NCBI GenBank assembly: GCA_013297585.1
Contig: JAAFHG010000003.1
Span: 21,556 to 32,890 of the forward strand
DNA from: Chitinophagales bacterium
GTDB lineage: Bacteria > Bacteroidota > Bacteroidia > Chitinophagales > Chitinophagaceae
Direction of reading: 5' to 3'
DNA length: 11,335 nucleotides
In this document: positions 1-5,960 of the stretch, one piece after another
Position numbering within the stretch: the stretch's first letter is position 1
How the letters are laid out: each line of letters starts with the position of its first letter
Notes under the pieces: model-generated
The model's database searches: none
Told to the model about the DNA's origin: nothing
Seen by the model: only the letters and a program-made list of their open reading frames with translations
Translations under genes and position numbers: made by a program

Positions 1-476
1 GGTACACGTACAATTTGGTATTTGTACTTATTACTAAATCCATATAATAAAGTACCAAACAAGCCACCCCCAATACCTAAGCCCATCCAACTTAAAAATG
101 TAGAACGAGGAATACTGTTATCTGAAGCCACAGTTTCAACTGATGTAGTTGAAAACTTACTAAACACAAAGGCAAACAGCCTACGAATATCATCGAGCAA
201 AAAGAAAGTAGAACTGATGAGTTTGGCTAAAAACAAGCCTACTAATATTGCAAATACATAGTTGCGGAAAATCTTATTGGTCTGTAAAGCCTGTATATAT
301 GGTAGCGATAAAAGGCTAGCTAACGTTACAACAGAAATGCCCCAATAAATTACCTGCACTAGCCATTTAGCCCTCTCACTTGAGTTTTGGCTAACGGTTT
401 TTACAGCTTGATACACATAAAAATCTAACAGCAACATTAAAAAAGCGATAATCCACCATGTACTTGCATTTCTCAT
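1..476 (-). CDS. Metallophosphoesterase, membrane-anchored N-terminal part (partial)
   Basis: The reading frame opens with ATG at 476 and runs off the window edge after 158 codons, so the 3' end is missing. The visible protein is mostly hydrophobic, with likely membrane segments near residues 7-24, 40-58, 73-94 and 128-147. The stretch FLSWMGLGIGGGLFGTLLYGFSNKY near residues 127-151 resembles, from memory, the linker before the catalytic domain in Bacteroidota membrane-bound metallophosphoesterases (YkuE-like calcineurin fold). The metal-binding motifs (DxH, GDxxD, GNHD) would lie beyond position 1 and are not visible, so catalytic activity cannot be confirmed. It is divergently oriented from the UPF0173 gene, sharing a 126-bp gap. 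The membrane topology is directly visible; the family call rests on recognition of the N-terminal architecture. Confidence 0.68.
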   Translation of the reverse strand, partial: MRNASTWWIIAFLMLLLDFYVYQAVKTVSQNSSERAKWLVQVIYWGISVVTLASLLSLPYIQALQTNKIFRNYVFAILVGLFLAKLISSTFFLLDDIRRLFAFVFSKFSTTSVETVASDNSIPRSTFLSWMGLGIGGGLFGTLLYGFSNKYKYQIVRV

Positions 477-540
477 AAAACTATTGTTCAATTAAACTAT
501 TAAAAATGGTGATAAATATTTTACAATAATACACCAACAG

Positions 541-573
541 TTTGCCTTAAAGATTGTTGCTTTGTTATCATTG
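541..573 (+). promoter_or_regulatory. Bacteroidota-type promoter for the UPF0173 gene
   Basis: A TTTG element at 541-544 is separated by 21 bp from TATCATTG at 566-573, which matches the Bacteroidota -7 consensus TAnnTTTG at 7 of 8 positions. Transcription would start near 580, giving a leader of about 20 nt before the ATG at 603. This is a pattern match only. Confidence 0.45.
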
Positions 574-602
574 TTTTTAAAAACTATTAAACCAACAATT
601 GT

Positions 603-1283
603 ATGACACTTACTTATTTTGGTCAATCTTGTTTTCAAGTAGACGTACAAGGCAAAAAAATATTGTTTGACCCATTTATTTCGGGTAATCCATTGGCTAC
701 CAATATTTTAGTAGATAGCATTGAAGCTGATTTTATTTTTGTATCGCATGGCCATGGTGACCACGTTGCAGATTTGATAAGCATTGCACAGCGTACAAAA
801 GCTACGGTTGTTTGCGCAGCAGAAATTGCTGATTGGCTAGGCAGCAAAGGCGTAGAAAATGTGTTGATGATGAACCATGGTGGCTATATCAATTTTCCAT
901 TTGGTAAAGCTCGTGGTGTAAATGCTATTCATTCATCAACTATGCCAGATGGCGCTAGTGGTGGTAACCCAATGGGTTTTGTATTTAGCACACCCGAGGG
1001 CGATTTTTATTACGCTGGCGATACTGCACTAACGATGGATATGCAGTTAATACCGCTTTGGGCTAATTTGAAATTCTCAGTCATGCCAATAGGCGGGCAT
1101 TTTACAATGGATGTAACAGATGCTATTCATGCAACAGGATTTGTGAAGTGCGATACTGTGGTAGGTGTGCATTACGACACCTTTGGCTACATTAAAATTG
1201 ATAAAGACCGAGCTTTAGCGGATTTTGAAAAAGCTGGGAAGAAACTGTTGTTACCAGCTATTGGCGAGACAATTAGTTTGTAG
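603..1283 (+). CDS. UPF0173-family metal-dependent hydrolase (metallo-beta-lactamase fold)
   Basis: This 226-residue protein is a complete single-domain metallo-beta-lactamase-fold enzyme of the UPF0173/UlaG-like type. The metal-binding signature HxHxDH is H49-G-H51-G-D53-H54. Other likely ligands are H110 (AIHSS), D140 (YYAGDTA) and H190 (VGVHYDTF). The N-terminal TLTYFGQSCFQV and LFDPFISGNP segments are typical of the family, and the length is normal. No signal peptide is seen, so it is probably cytoplasmic. The physiological substrate of UPF0173 proteins is not established, so no reaction is assigned. The ATG at 603 follows a plausible promoter by about 30 bp, and no earlier in-frame start is needed. 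It appears monocistronic or is followed only by the small ORF at 1307. Confidence 0.93.
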   Translation: MTLTYFGQSCFQVDVQGKKILFDPFISGNPLATNILVDSIEADFIFVSHGHGDHVADLISIAQRTKATVVCAAEIADWLGSKGVENVLMMNHGGYINFPFGKARGVNAIHSSTMPDGASGGNPMGFVFSTPEGDFYYAGDTALTMDMQLIPLWANLKFSVMPIGGHFTMDVTDAIHATGFVKCDTVVGVHYDTFGYIKIDKDRALADFEKAGKKLLLPAIGETISL

Positions 1284-1294
1284 GAATATTTTTG

Positions 1295-1302
1295 TAAATT
1301 TG
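1295..1302 (+). promoter_or_regulatory. Perfect TAnnTTTG -7 box just before the small ORF
   Basis: TAAATTTG matches the Bacteroidota -7 consensus exactly and ends 4 bp before the ATG at 1307. Transcription would start at or very near the start codon, implying a leaderless or very short-leader mRNA. A matching -33 TTG at the right spacing is not obvious. Confidence 0.4.
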
Positions 1303-1306
1303 GGAT

Positions 1307-1477
1307 ATGAAAAGTGATAACATCATAAAATTTGAGGTAACTGCTGCGCCTGGGTCTGTTCTAGAAAGAATGCTACAAAAATTTCTAGAAGATAGAACAG
1401 AACGCAGAAAACAACATGCTGAGAATTTTTTAAGAAGAAAAGAAAAACAACTTAAAAAAATTGACAGCAGGTTATAA
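1307..1477 (+). CDS. Small basic hypothetical protein (56 aa)
   Basis: ATG at 1307 opens a 56-codon frame ending with TAA at 1475-1477. The protein begins MKSDNIIKFEVTAAPGSVLE. After residue 20 it becomes a highly charged, Lys/Arg/Glu-rich segment ending KKIDSRL that would form one long helix. I do not recognise a family. Three things favour a real gene: a perfect TAnnTTTG box immediately upstream, a strong hairpin terminator 50 bp downstream in the same direction, and codon use similar to its neighbours. It lies 23 bp after the UPF0173 stop and could also be read through from that gene. It could still be a chance frame. Confidence 0.5.
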   Translation: MKSDNIIKFEVTAAPGSVLERMLQKFLEDRTERRKQHAENFLRRKEKQLKKIDSRL

Positions 1478-1524
1478 TTCTAGATAGTCATTAAAGTAAA
1501 ATAATCCCAATAAATACTTCTTCA

Positions 1525-1565
1525 AAAACGGGTACGAGACACCATTTCCTACCCGTTTTGCTTTT
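1525..1565 (+). terminator. Intrinsic terminator after the small ORF
   Basis: A perfect 10-bp inverted repeat, AAAACGGGTA (1525-1534) and TACCCGTTTT (1550-1559), encloses a 15-nt loop and is followed by GCTTTT. It closes the UPF0173/small-ORF unit. The A-rich 5' arm would also give a U tract on the opposite strand. Confidence 0.75.
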
Positions 1566-1789
1566 AAGTTACCAACACCTACACAATTACCTGCGCTTGA
1601 AGTTGTAAATAGCTGTGTAATCTTTTACATTTGCCAACTTGTGTTATTGTTTGTCATAGAAATTATCGACATTGTGGGCAAAGCTGAATAAAGTTATAAA
1701 CGTACATACCGATAGCTATCGGTAGTGCGACACAACAAAAGCCTAATAGATAACTAACTGTTGGTTACATAAAAAATACAATCTGCGCA
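1566..1789 (+). promoter_or_regulatory. parA upstream region: promoter, long leader and two inverted repeats
   Basis: No gene is seen in this 224-bp stretch. TTG at 1603-1605, a 20-bp spacer and TACATTTG at 1626-1633 form a full match to the Bacteroidota promoter consensus. This gives a transcript start near 1640 and a leader of about 150 nt. Within the leader lie a perfect 18-bp palindrome at 1707-1724 and an 8-bp inverted repeat with one mismatch, TAACTAAC/GTTGGTTA, at 1751-1767, shortly before the parA start. Either could be an operator or an RNA hairpin; I cannot tell which. Confidence 0.55.
1707..1724. repeat. 18-bp perfect palindrome upstream of parA
   Basis: TACCGATAGCTATCGGTA is exactly self-complementary. 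From memory, the core CCGATAGCTATCGG recurs as an intergenic hairpin in many Bacteroidota genomes, so it may be a dispersed repeat and not a parA-specific site. It does not resemble the canonical parS sequence. Confidence 0.7.
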
Positions 1790-2590
1790 ATGGCAAGAAT
1801 TATTGGTGTAGCAAATCAAAAAGGCGGTGTAGGTAAAACCACATCGGCTATTAATGTAGCAGCAAGTTTTGCTGTGTTAGAATATAGAACATTGTTGGTA
1901 GATGCTGATCCTCAGGCCAATAGTACCACCGGTACAGGCTTCGACTTGCACAATATTACCAGTAGCTTGTACGACTGTATGGTAAATAATACCAAGGCAG
2001 AAGACGTAATTTTAAAAAGCGAAATACCGCATTTGGATGTTTTGCCTAGCCATATTGACTTGGTAGGTGCTGAAATTGAAATGATTAATTATCCTAACCG
2101 TGAAAATGTAATGAAAAACATTTTAGAGGCGGTGCAGGATAAATATGACTTTATAGTGATTGATTGCTCACCATCGTTGGGTTTAATTACTGTAAATGCT
2201 TTGGTGGCTTCTACAAGTGTAATTGTACCGGTGCAGTGCGAGTTTTTTGCATTGGAAGGTTTGGGAAAATTGCTAAATACAGTAAAAATTGTACAAAGCC
2301 GTTTAAATCCAGAATTACAAATTGAAGGTATTTTAATGACGATGTACGATGGTCGCTTGCGCTTGTGTAACCAAGTGGTAAGTGAAGTACGTAGACACTT
2401 CGATGATATGGTTTTCAGCACTATCATCCACAGAAATACACGCTTGAGCGAAGCGCCTAGCGTGGGCAAACCAGTGATTTTGTACGATGCAGAAAGTAAA
2501 GGCACGGTGAATTATCTAAACCTTGCCAAGGAAATTTTGCAGAAAAACGAAATGACCAAAATGACGAACGAAGAAAGAATACTTGAATAG
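1790..2590 (+). CDS. parA: Chromosome-partitioning ATPase ParA (Soj)
   Basis: This 266-residue protein is a full-length ParA/MinD-superfamily ATPase. The deviant Walker A motif KGGVGKTT is at residues 11-18 (K11 is the signature lysine), the switch I segment LLVDADPQANST starts near residue 35, and the Walker B strand FIVIDCSPSLG has Asp at 125. The segment VPVQCEFFALEGL near 147-159 is typical of chromosomal Soj proteins. ParA dimerises on ATP binding, coats the nucleoid non-specifically and drives segregation of ParB-bound origin regions. The ATG at 1790 sits directly before the canonical MARIIGVANQKGG start. It is first of the parA-parB-DUF5683-dapB cluster, with parB 83 bp downstream. The last 14 residues (NEMTKMTNEERILE) extend past the conserved fold. 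Confidence 0.97.
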   Translation: MARIIGVANQKGGVGKTTSAINVAASFAVLEYRTLLVDADPQANSTTGTGFDLHNITSSLYDCMVNNTKAEDVILKSEIPHLDVLPSHIDLVGAEIEMINYPNRENVMKNILEAVQDKYDFIVIDCSPSLGLITVNALVASTSVIVPVQCEFFALEGLGKLLNTVKIVQSRLNPELQIEGILMTMYDGRLRLCNQVVSEVRRHFDDMVFSTIIHRNTRLSEAPSVGKPVILYDAESKGTVNYLNLAKEILQKNEMTKMTNEERILE

Positions 2591-2668
2591 TTTGGGATTT
2601 GAGATTTGAAATTTATGATTCATCTATTTATTCAAATTCTCCAAACTTTAAACTTCAAACTCCAAACT
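2589..2668. repeat. 7-bp-period repeat forming an imperfect inverted repeat between parA and parB
   Basis: Starting at the parA stop codon, heptamers GGGATTT, GAGATTT and GAAATTT (2594-2614) run into a spacer. Then TCCAAAC, TTTAAAC, TTCAAAC and TCCAAAC follow (2640-2667). The two halves (2589-2614 and 2643-2668) are inverted copies matching at 20 of 26 positions. The RNA could fold into a long imperfect stem with a 28-nt loop ending 5 nt before the parB ATG. Three of the six mismatches would be G-U pairs. The tract stays open in the parB frame, which creates a spurious upstream start at 2599. Confidence 0.75.
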
Positions 2669-2673
2669 TAAAA

Positions 2674-3588
2674 ATGGCTTCTCCTAAATTAAATAAAGAT
2701 GCAATAGGCAAAGGCTTACGTAGCTTATTGCAAAATATTGATACTGACTTACAAACCACCGAAGGCAAACTAAAAAGTGAAGTGGTAGAAAAAGTTACCA
2801 CTTCTACACGCATACCACTTAGCGATATTAGCGTAAACCCTAAGCAGCCACGTAGAGATTTTGATGAAGTAGCATTAAACGAATTAGCAGCTTCTATTAA
2901 AATACACGATATTATTCAGCCATTAACAGTTACCAAACTTGCCAATGGTAAATACCAATTAATAGCTGGTGAACGCAGATTTAGAGCCAGTAAAATTGCT
3001 GGTTTGATAGATGTACCTGTGTACATCCGTCAGGCAAATGATACTGAGCTTTTAGAATTGGCTTTACTAGAAAACTTACAGCGTGAAAACCTAAATGCGG
3101 TAGAAATAGGCCTTAGCTACAAGCGCATGATGGAAGAACTAAACTATACGCAAGAGCAAGTTGCAGAGCGTATGGGTAAAGAACGAAGCACGGTAACCAA
3201 CTACATTCGTTTGTTAAAATTACCGCCAGATATTTTAATGGCGGTACGCAATGGTAGTTTAAGTATGGGCCATGCAAGAGCTTTAATTAATATAGACACT
3301 GTTGATAAGCAATTATTTGTATACAACGAGGTGAAGAGCAAAAATCTAAGCGTTCGTCAAACTGAAGAATTGGTTCGCAAACTGTACAAAGAGCCAACTG
3401 TTAAACCTGCTACAATTAACAACTTACCGCCTGCATACAAAAAAATTGAAGATAATTTAGCGTCGCACTTTAGTACCAAGGTAAGAATGGTACACAACAA
3501 AAACGGCTTTGGCAGCATTACATTAGAGTATTTTTCGCTTGAAGAATTGAACAAAATTTTAGAGCAAATGAATGTTGTAATAAGCTAA
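2674..3588 (+). CDS. parB: Chromosome-partitioning protein ParB (CTP-dependent clamp)
   Basis: I place the start at the ATG at 2674, giving 304 residues that begin MASPKLNKDAIGKGLRSLL, the usual ParB N-terminus. The frame stays open back to 2599, but those 25 codons are repeat DNA. The ParB/Srx domain carries the C motif GERRFRAS (99-106) and the P motif ENLQREN (133-139), which bind CTP in characterised ParB proteins. A helix-turn-helix for parS recognition follows at about 158-182 (YTQEQVAERMGKERSTVTNYI). The C-terminal dimerisation domain is at about 255-304. ParB loads at parS, spreads as a sliding clamp and stimulates ParA. No canonical parS site was seen in this window. It is co-directional with parA and probably co-transcribed across the hairpin-forming gap. 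Confidence 0.96.
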   Translation: MASPKLNKDAIGKGLRSLLQNIDTDLQTTEGKLKSEVVEKVTTSTRIPLSDISVNPKQPRRDFDEVALNELAASIKIHDIIQPLTVTKLANGKYQLIAGERRFRASKIAGLIDVPVYIRQANDTELLELALLENLQRENLNAVEIGLSYKRMMEELNYTQEQVAERMGKERSTVTNYIRLLKLPPDILMAVRNGSLSMGHARALINIDTVDKQLFVYNEVKSKNLSVRQTEELVRKLYKEPTVKPATINNLPPAYKKIEDNLASHFSTKVRMVHNKNGFGSITLEYFSLEELNKILEQMNVVIS

Positions 3589-3617
3589 ACAATCATCATT
3601 TGTACTGATAAATATTT

Positions 3618-4418
3618 ATGGTCAATAGTCAATGGTCAATAGTCAATAGTCAAAGGTCGGTGATCAATAGTCAATGGTGGATTGTTGGGATTAAATCTTG
3701 TATTTCAAATCGCAAATCGCAAATTCTTACTTTCTGTTTATTAATAGGCTTTACACTACACGCACAAACGGACAAACAAATTCTGTCGCAATCATCCATG
3801 TTTGGGCAAAAAGATAGTTCGCAAAAGACCACTGTAAAGCCAGCTAAGCAGGTAAAAGATTCAATCAAAATAGCCAAAGGTGATACGGCAGCAATAAAAG
3901 CCAAACCAAAACACGACCCACGTATTGCCACAAGGCGCTCATTGTATTTTCCTGGTTTAGGTCAAATTTACAATAGAGAATATTGGAAATTACCACTAGT
4001 ATATGGCGCAATCGCTATACCCACATACACCTATATTTTTAACGATAGTTATTACAAAGAATTACGTTTTGCTTACGAAGCAAGGTACAAAGCAGCATTG
4101 CCAACAGGTCAAGGACAAGATAGTACCGATTATAATACGCTAGATGCTATTTACAAACGAGTAGATGCAGCAAGTATTCAATCTGCCCGAAATGCGACTA
4201 GAAGAAATAGAGACTATTCTATCCTATGGTTCTTTGTCGTTTGGGGCTTAAACGTGGCTGATGCAACGGTTTTTGGTCACCTGAAAAACTTTGATGTAAG
4301 CGATGACCTTACTTTGAACATAAAACCTACATTTAACCCTACTACAAGAGGCCCGGGTGTAAGTTTAGTAGTAAGTTACAAAACGCCTGTACATAAAATG
4401 AGCAGTGTGGGAAAGTGA
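3618..4418 (+). CDS. DUF5683-family envelope protein with a repeat-derived N-terminus
   Basis: The core (about residues 100-266) matches my recollection of DUF5683, a Bacteroidota family found after parB. It contains SLYFPGLGQIYNREYWKLPLVYGA near 108-131 and a second hydrophobic stretch SILWFFVVWGLNVADATVF near 201-219. A signal peptide is visible just upstream: hydrophobic LTFCLLIGFTLHA (37-49) followed by Gln50, so export or membrane insertion is likely; the function is unknown. The N-terminus is odd. From ATG 3618, residues 2-22 are three heptapeptides (VNSQWSI, VNSQRSV, INSQWWI) encoded by a 7-bp DNA repeat. No ATG lies between this repeat and the signal peptide; the only other usual start is GTG at residue 15. 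The true start is therefore uncertain, and translation probably begins inside repeat DNA. Confidence 0.85.
   Translation: MVNSQWSIVNSQRSVINSQWWIVGIKSCISNRKSQILTFCLLIGFTLHAQTDKQILSQSSMFGQKDSSQKTTVKPAKQVKDSIKIAKGDTAAIKAKPKHDPRIATRRSLYFPGLGQIYNREYWKLPLVYGAIAIPTYTYIFNDSYYKELRFAYEARYKAALPTGQGQDSTDYNTLDAIYKRVDAASIQSARNATRRNRDYSILWFFVVWGLNVADATVFGHLKNFDVSDDLTLNIKPTFNPTTRGPGVSLVVSYKTPVHKMSSVGK
3620..3682 (+). repeat. Nine tandem degenerate heptamers RGTCAAT inside the DUF5683 gene start
   Basis: Nine consecutive 7-mers run without gaps: GGTCAAT, AGTCAAT, GGTCAAT, AGTCAAT, AGTCAAA, GGTCGGT, GATCAAT, AGTCAAT, GGTGGAT. Because 7 is not a multiple of 3, three units make a 21-bp, seven-residue protein repeat. 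From memory, GTCAATAGTCAAT-type tracts are common intergenic repeats in Bacteroidota. Confidence 0.9.
3704..3724 (+). repeat. Second heptamer tract (TTCAAAT, CGCAAAT, CGCAAAT) in the same 5' region
   Basis: Three 7-mers follow the RGTCAAT tract by 21 bp and run into the signal-peptide codons. The sequence family differs from RGTCAAT and resembles the CAAA-type heptamers of the parA-parB gap. Confidence 0.65.
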
Positions 4419-4455
4419 AAAGTGAATAGTCAATAGTAAAATGTGAGTAGTGAAA
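4414..4455 (+). repeat. Heptamer tract overlapping the DUF5683 stop codon
   Basis: Six 7-mers (AGTGAAA, AGTGAAT, AGTCAAT, AGTAAAA, TGTGAGT, AGTGAAA) start 2 bp before the TGA stop at 4416-4418. They fill most of the gap to dapB. The central AGTCAAT is identical to units of the tract at the other end of the gene. Confidence 0.75.
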
Positions 4456-4506
4456 TACTACTTAATCACAGCAAATCATTTAATCAATAATAATCAGCGG
4501 TTAACC

Positions 4507-5223
4507 ATGAAAATTGCATTAATAGGATACGGTAAAATGGGCAAAGCCATAGAAGCTATTGCTGTAGAAAAAGGCCATACAGTAGCTCTTAAATTTGATG
4601 TGTCTAACCAAGATGAATTTACAATAGCCAACCTACAGCAATGCGATGTTGCAATTGAATTTACTAGCCCACACAGCGCTGTTGATAATCTTAAAAAATG
4701 CTTTGAAGCAGGTGTGCCAGTAGTTTGTGGTAGCACAGGCTGGTTAGCAGAATGGGATACTGTAAAAGCCGATTGTGAAACTAAAAATGCGTCATTGGTA
4801 TATGCAAGTAATTATAGCATTGGTGTTAATTTATTTTTTGAGTTAAATACCTACTTAGCCAACTTGATGAGTAAACACACGAATTACGATGTAATGCTTG
4901 AAGAAATTCACCATACAGAAAAAAGAGATGCGCCAAGTGGTACCGCTATTACATTAGCTGAGCAAGTATTGCAAAACATAACCACCAAAAAAGGCTGGGT
5001 AAACCATAGTAGCGATAATGCGGAAGAACTAGCAATCATTAGCGAAAGAATAGACCCTGCACCGGGTACACACAAAATAAAATACCACTCAGCCATAGAC
5101 GATATTGAAATTATTCATACCGCACACAACCGCTTAGGTTTTGCTGGTGGTGCTGTGTTAGCCGCAGAATTTATTGTGGGCAAAAAGGGCATTTACAATA
5201 TGAAACAAGTGTTGGGTTTGTAG
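4507..5223 (+). CDS. dapB: 4-hydroxy-tetrahydrodipicolinate reductase
   Basis: DapB catalyses the NAD(P)H-dependent reduction step after DapA in the diaminopimelate/lysine pathway, feeding lysine and peptidoglycan precursors. The protein from ATG 4507 has 238 residues and begins MKIALIGYGKMGKAI, the N-terminal Rossmann motif GxGxxG at residues 7-12. GSTGW is at 75-79 and SNYSIGVN at 101-108. The family signature EEIHHTEKRDAPSGTA (132-147) carries the catalytic His pair 135-136 and Lys139, and the Gly-Thr substrate loop is at 145-146. The C-terminal HNRLGFAGGAVLAAEF helix region is also typical. The frame is open upstream to 4450, but those 19 codons precede the conserved start and overlap repeat DNA, so I reject them. 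It is last of the parA-parB-DUF5683-dapB cluster. Confidence 0.97.
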   Translation: MKIALIGYGKMGKAIEAIAVEKGHTVALKFDVSNQDEFTIANLQQCDVAIEFTSPHSAVDNLKKCFEAGVPVVCGSTGWLAEWDTVKADCETKNASLVYASNYSIGVNLFFELNTYLANLMSKHTNYDVMLEEIHHTEKRDAPSGTAITLAEQVLQNITTKKGWVNHSSDNAEELAIISERIDPAPGTHKIKYHSAIDDIEIIHTAHNRLGFAGGAVLAAEFIVGKKGIYNMKQVLGL

Positions 5224-5261
5224 AACACGACCATGTATACGATTCTGAAGTTTATTTTACT

Positions 5262-5469
5262 ATCGTAAATATGTCGTTCCTACGGAACTTTTACCAATTA
5301 TGCTACCCTCTACTACCAATATTTTGCCCTTAACAGGGCTTATTATGTTATGTACCAAATGCCATAGGCATAAAATATTGGTAGTAATATCAATCCGACA
5401 TCGTAAAAAAAGCCCTGTAGGGGCGATATATCATTCTTCCGAAAACTTGTGATGGCTAATCCCGACAAA
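5262..5469. repeat. Symmetric four-hairpin intergenic repeat element
   Basis: Four short hairpins are arranged as two inverted pairs. The outer pair is GTTCC-TAC-GGAAC (5276-5288) and AGCCC-TGTA-GGGGC (5411-5424). Read outward, each runs from an A tract through the hairpin to GACATAT or GATATAT. The inner pair is GCCCT-TAAC-AGGGC (5326-5339) and ATGCC-ATA-GGCAT (5359-5371). Both continue into a perfect 15-bp inverted repeat, TACTACCAATATTTT (5311-5325) against AAAATATTGGTAGTA (5372-5386). From memory these modules are widespread in Bacteroidota intergenic DNA. The stretch 5432-5469 probably belongs to it. No protein-coding gene is credible here. Confidence 0.75.
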
Positions 5470-5568
5470 CTACAATTGAAAGCCCCATTCAAATACTTCG
5501 TCGTAAAATGTTTTTGCTCTTTCAATATCGTCAATGTGAATAGCAAAATGTGTCATTTTGTTTTTCAT
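5470..5568 (-). pseudogene. Truncated VOC/glyoxalase-family gene, N-terminal fragment
   Basis: From ATG 5568 the frame encodes 32 residues ending at TAG 5470-5472. The segment MTHFAIHIDDIERAKTFY followed by DEVFEWGFQ is the first beta-strand/helix unit of vicinal-oxygen-chelate (glyoxalase/bleomycin-resistance-like) proteins, in which this His is typically a metal ligand. Intact members have roughly 115-130 residues. Here homology stops at WGFQ, exactly where the repeat-element DNA begins, so the gene looks cut by insertion or recombination. A second ATG at 5556 matches the usual family start. No remainder of the gene was found on the other side of the repeat. Confidence 0.72.
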
Positions 5569-5960
5569 AATGCCCTATTTTGATAGTTAGTAGGCTACTC
5601 GTTTAGCTTGTAACCTTCTCAAAAATATACGCAACTCGCCATTTAAAAAAATCATTACCCGCCTATTCCCAATTAAAAATTGCTGTTACAATGCAATAGA
5701 ATTTTAAATGCTTGATGCTTAGAAAGAGGATACAAAAACCGAGTAACTGGCAAATTTATGAACTTTATGCAAAGATGATTTTTAAAAAATATCGCCTAAT
5801 TATTTGTTTTTTTACACATTTCGTGTTACGAGCTGGTGTTTCCAGTCGTGTAGAGTCTTTCCATATTCGTAGTGCCTGTGTTGCGGTTGTTTGGTGGCTC
5901 TTGGATTTTTTACGTGTCGCTATACGAAGTAAAATACAAATTTGCCAACAAATGCGTTGG
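5569..5960. other. Non-coding stretch with a degenerate repeat remnant
   Basis: I see no credible gene here; open frames in this interval lack coding character. The part from about 5795 to 5910 looks like a second dispersed repeat. It holds an imperfect hairpin ACGA(G)CTGG-TGTTT-CCAGTCGT at 5828-5849, followed by a GC-richer tract unlike the flanking AT-rich DNA. From memory, similar segments occur in many Bacteroidota intergenic regions. It marks the downstream edge of the ABC-3C operon. Confidence 0.4.

Noticed and set aside
1707..1724. The palindrome before parA as a parS site
   Set aside because: It does not resemble the canonical TGTTTCACGTGAAACA type, and the core recurs, from memory, as a general intergenic hairpin in the phylum.
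2089..2505. A 138-codon minus-strand open frame
   Set aside because: It lies entirely antisense to the well-conserved parA coding sequence and has no family resemblance.
3620..3682. Tandem heptamers as a CRISPR array or plasmid iterons
   Set aside because: The units are 7 bp with no spacers, are degenerate, and lie inside an open reading frame. No Cas or replication initiator gene is nearby.
5261..5440. The four-hairpin region as a tRNA or structured ncRNA gene
   Set aside because: No anticodon arm, T-loop consensus or CCA-type end is present. The modular inverted symmetry is better explained by a dispersed repeat.
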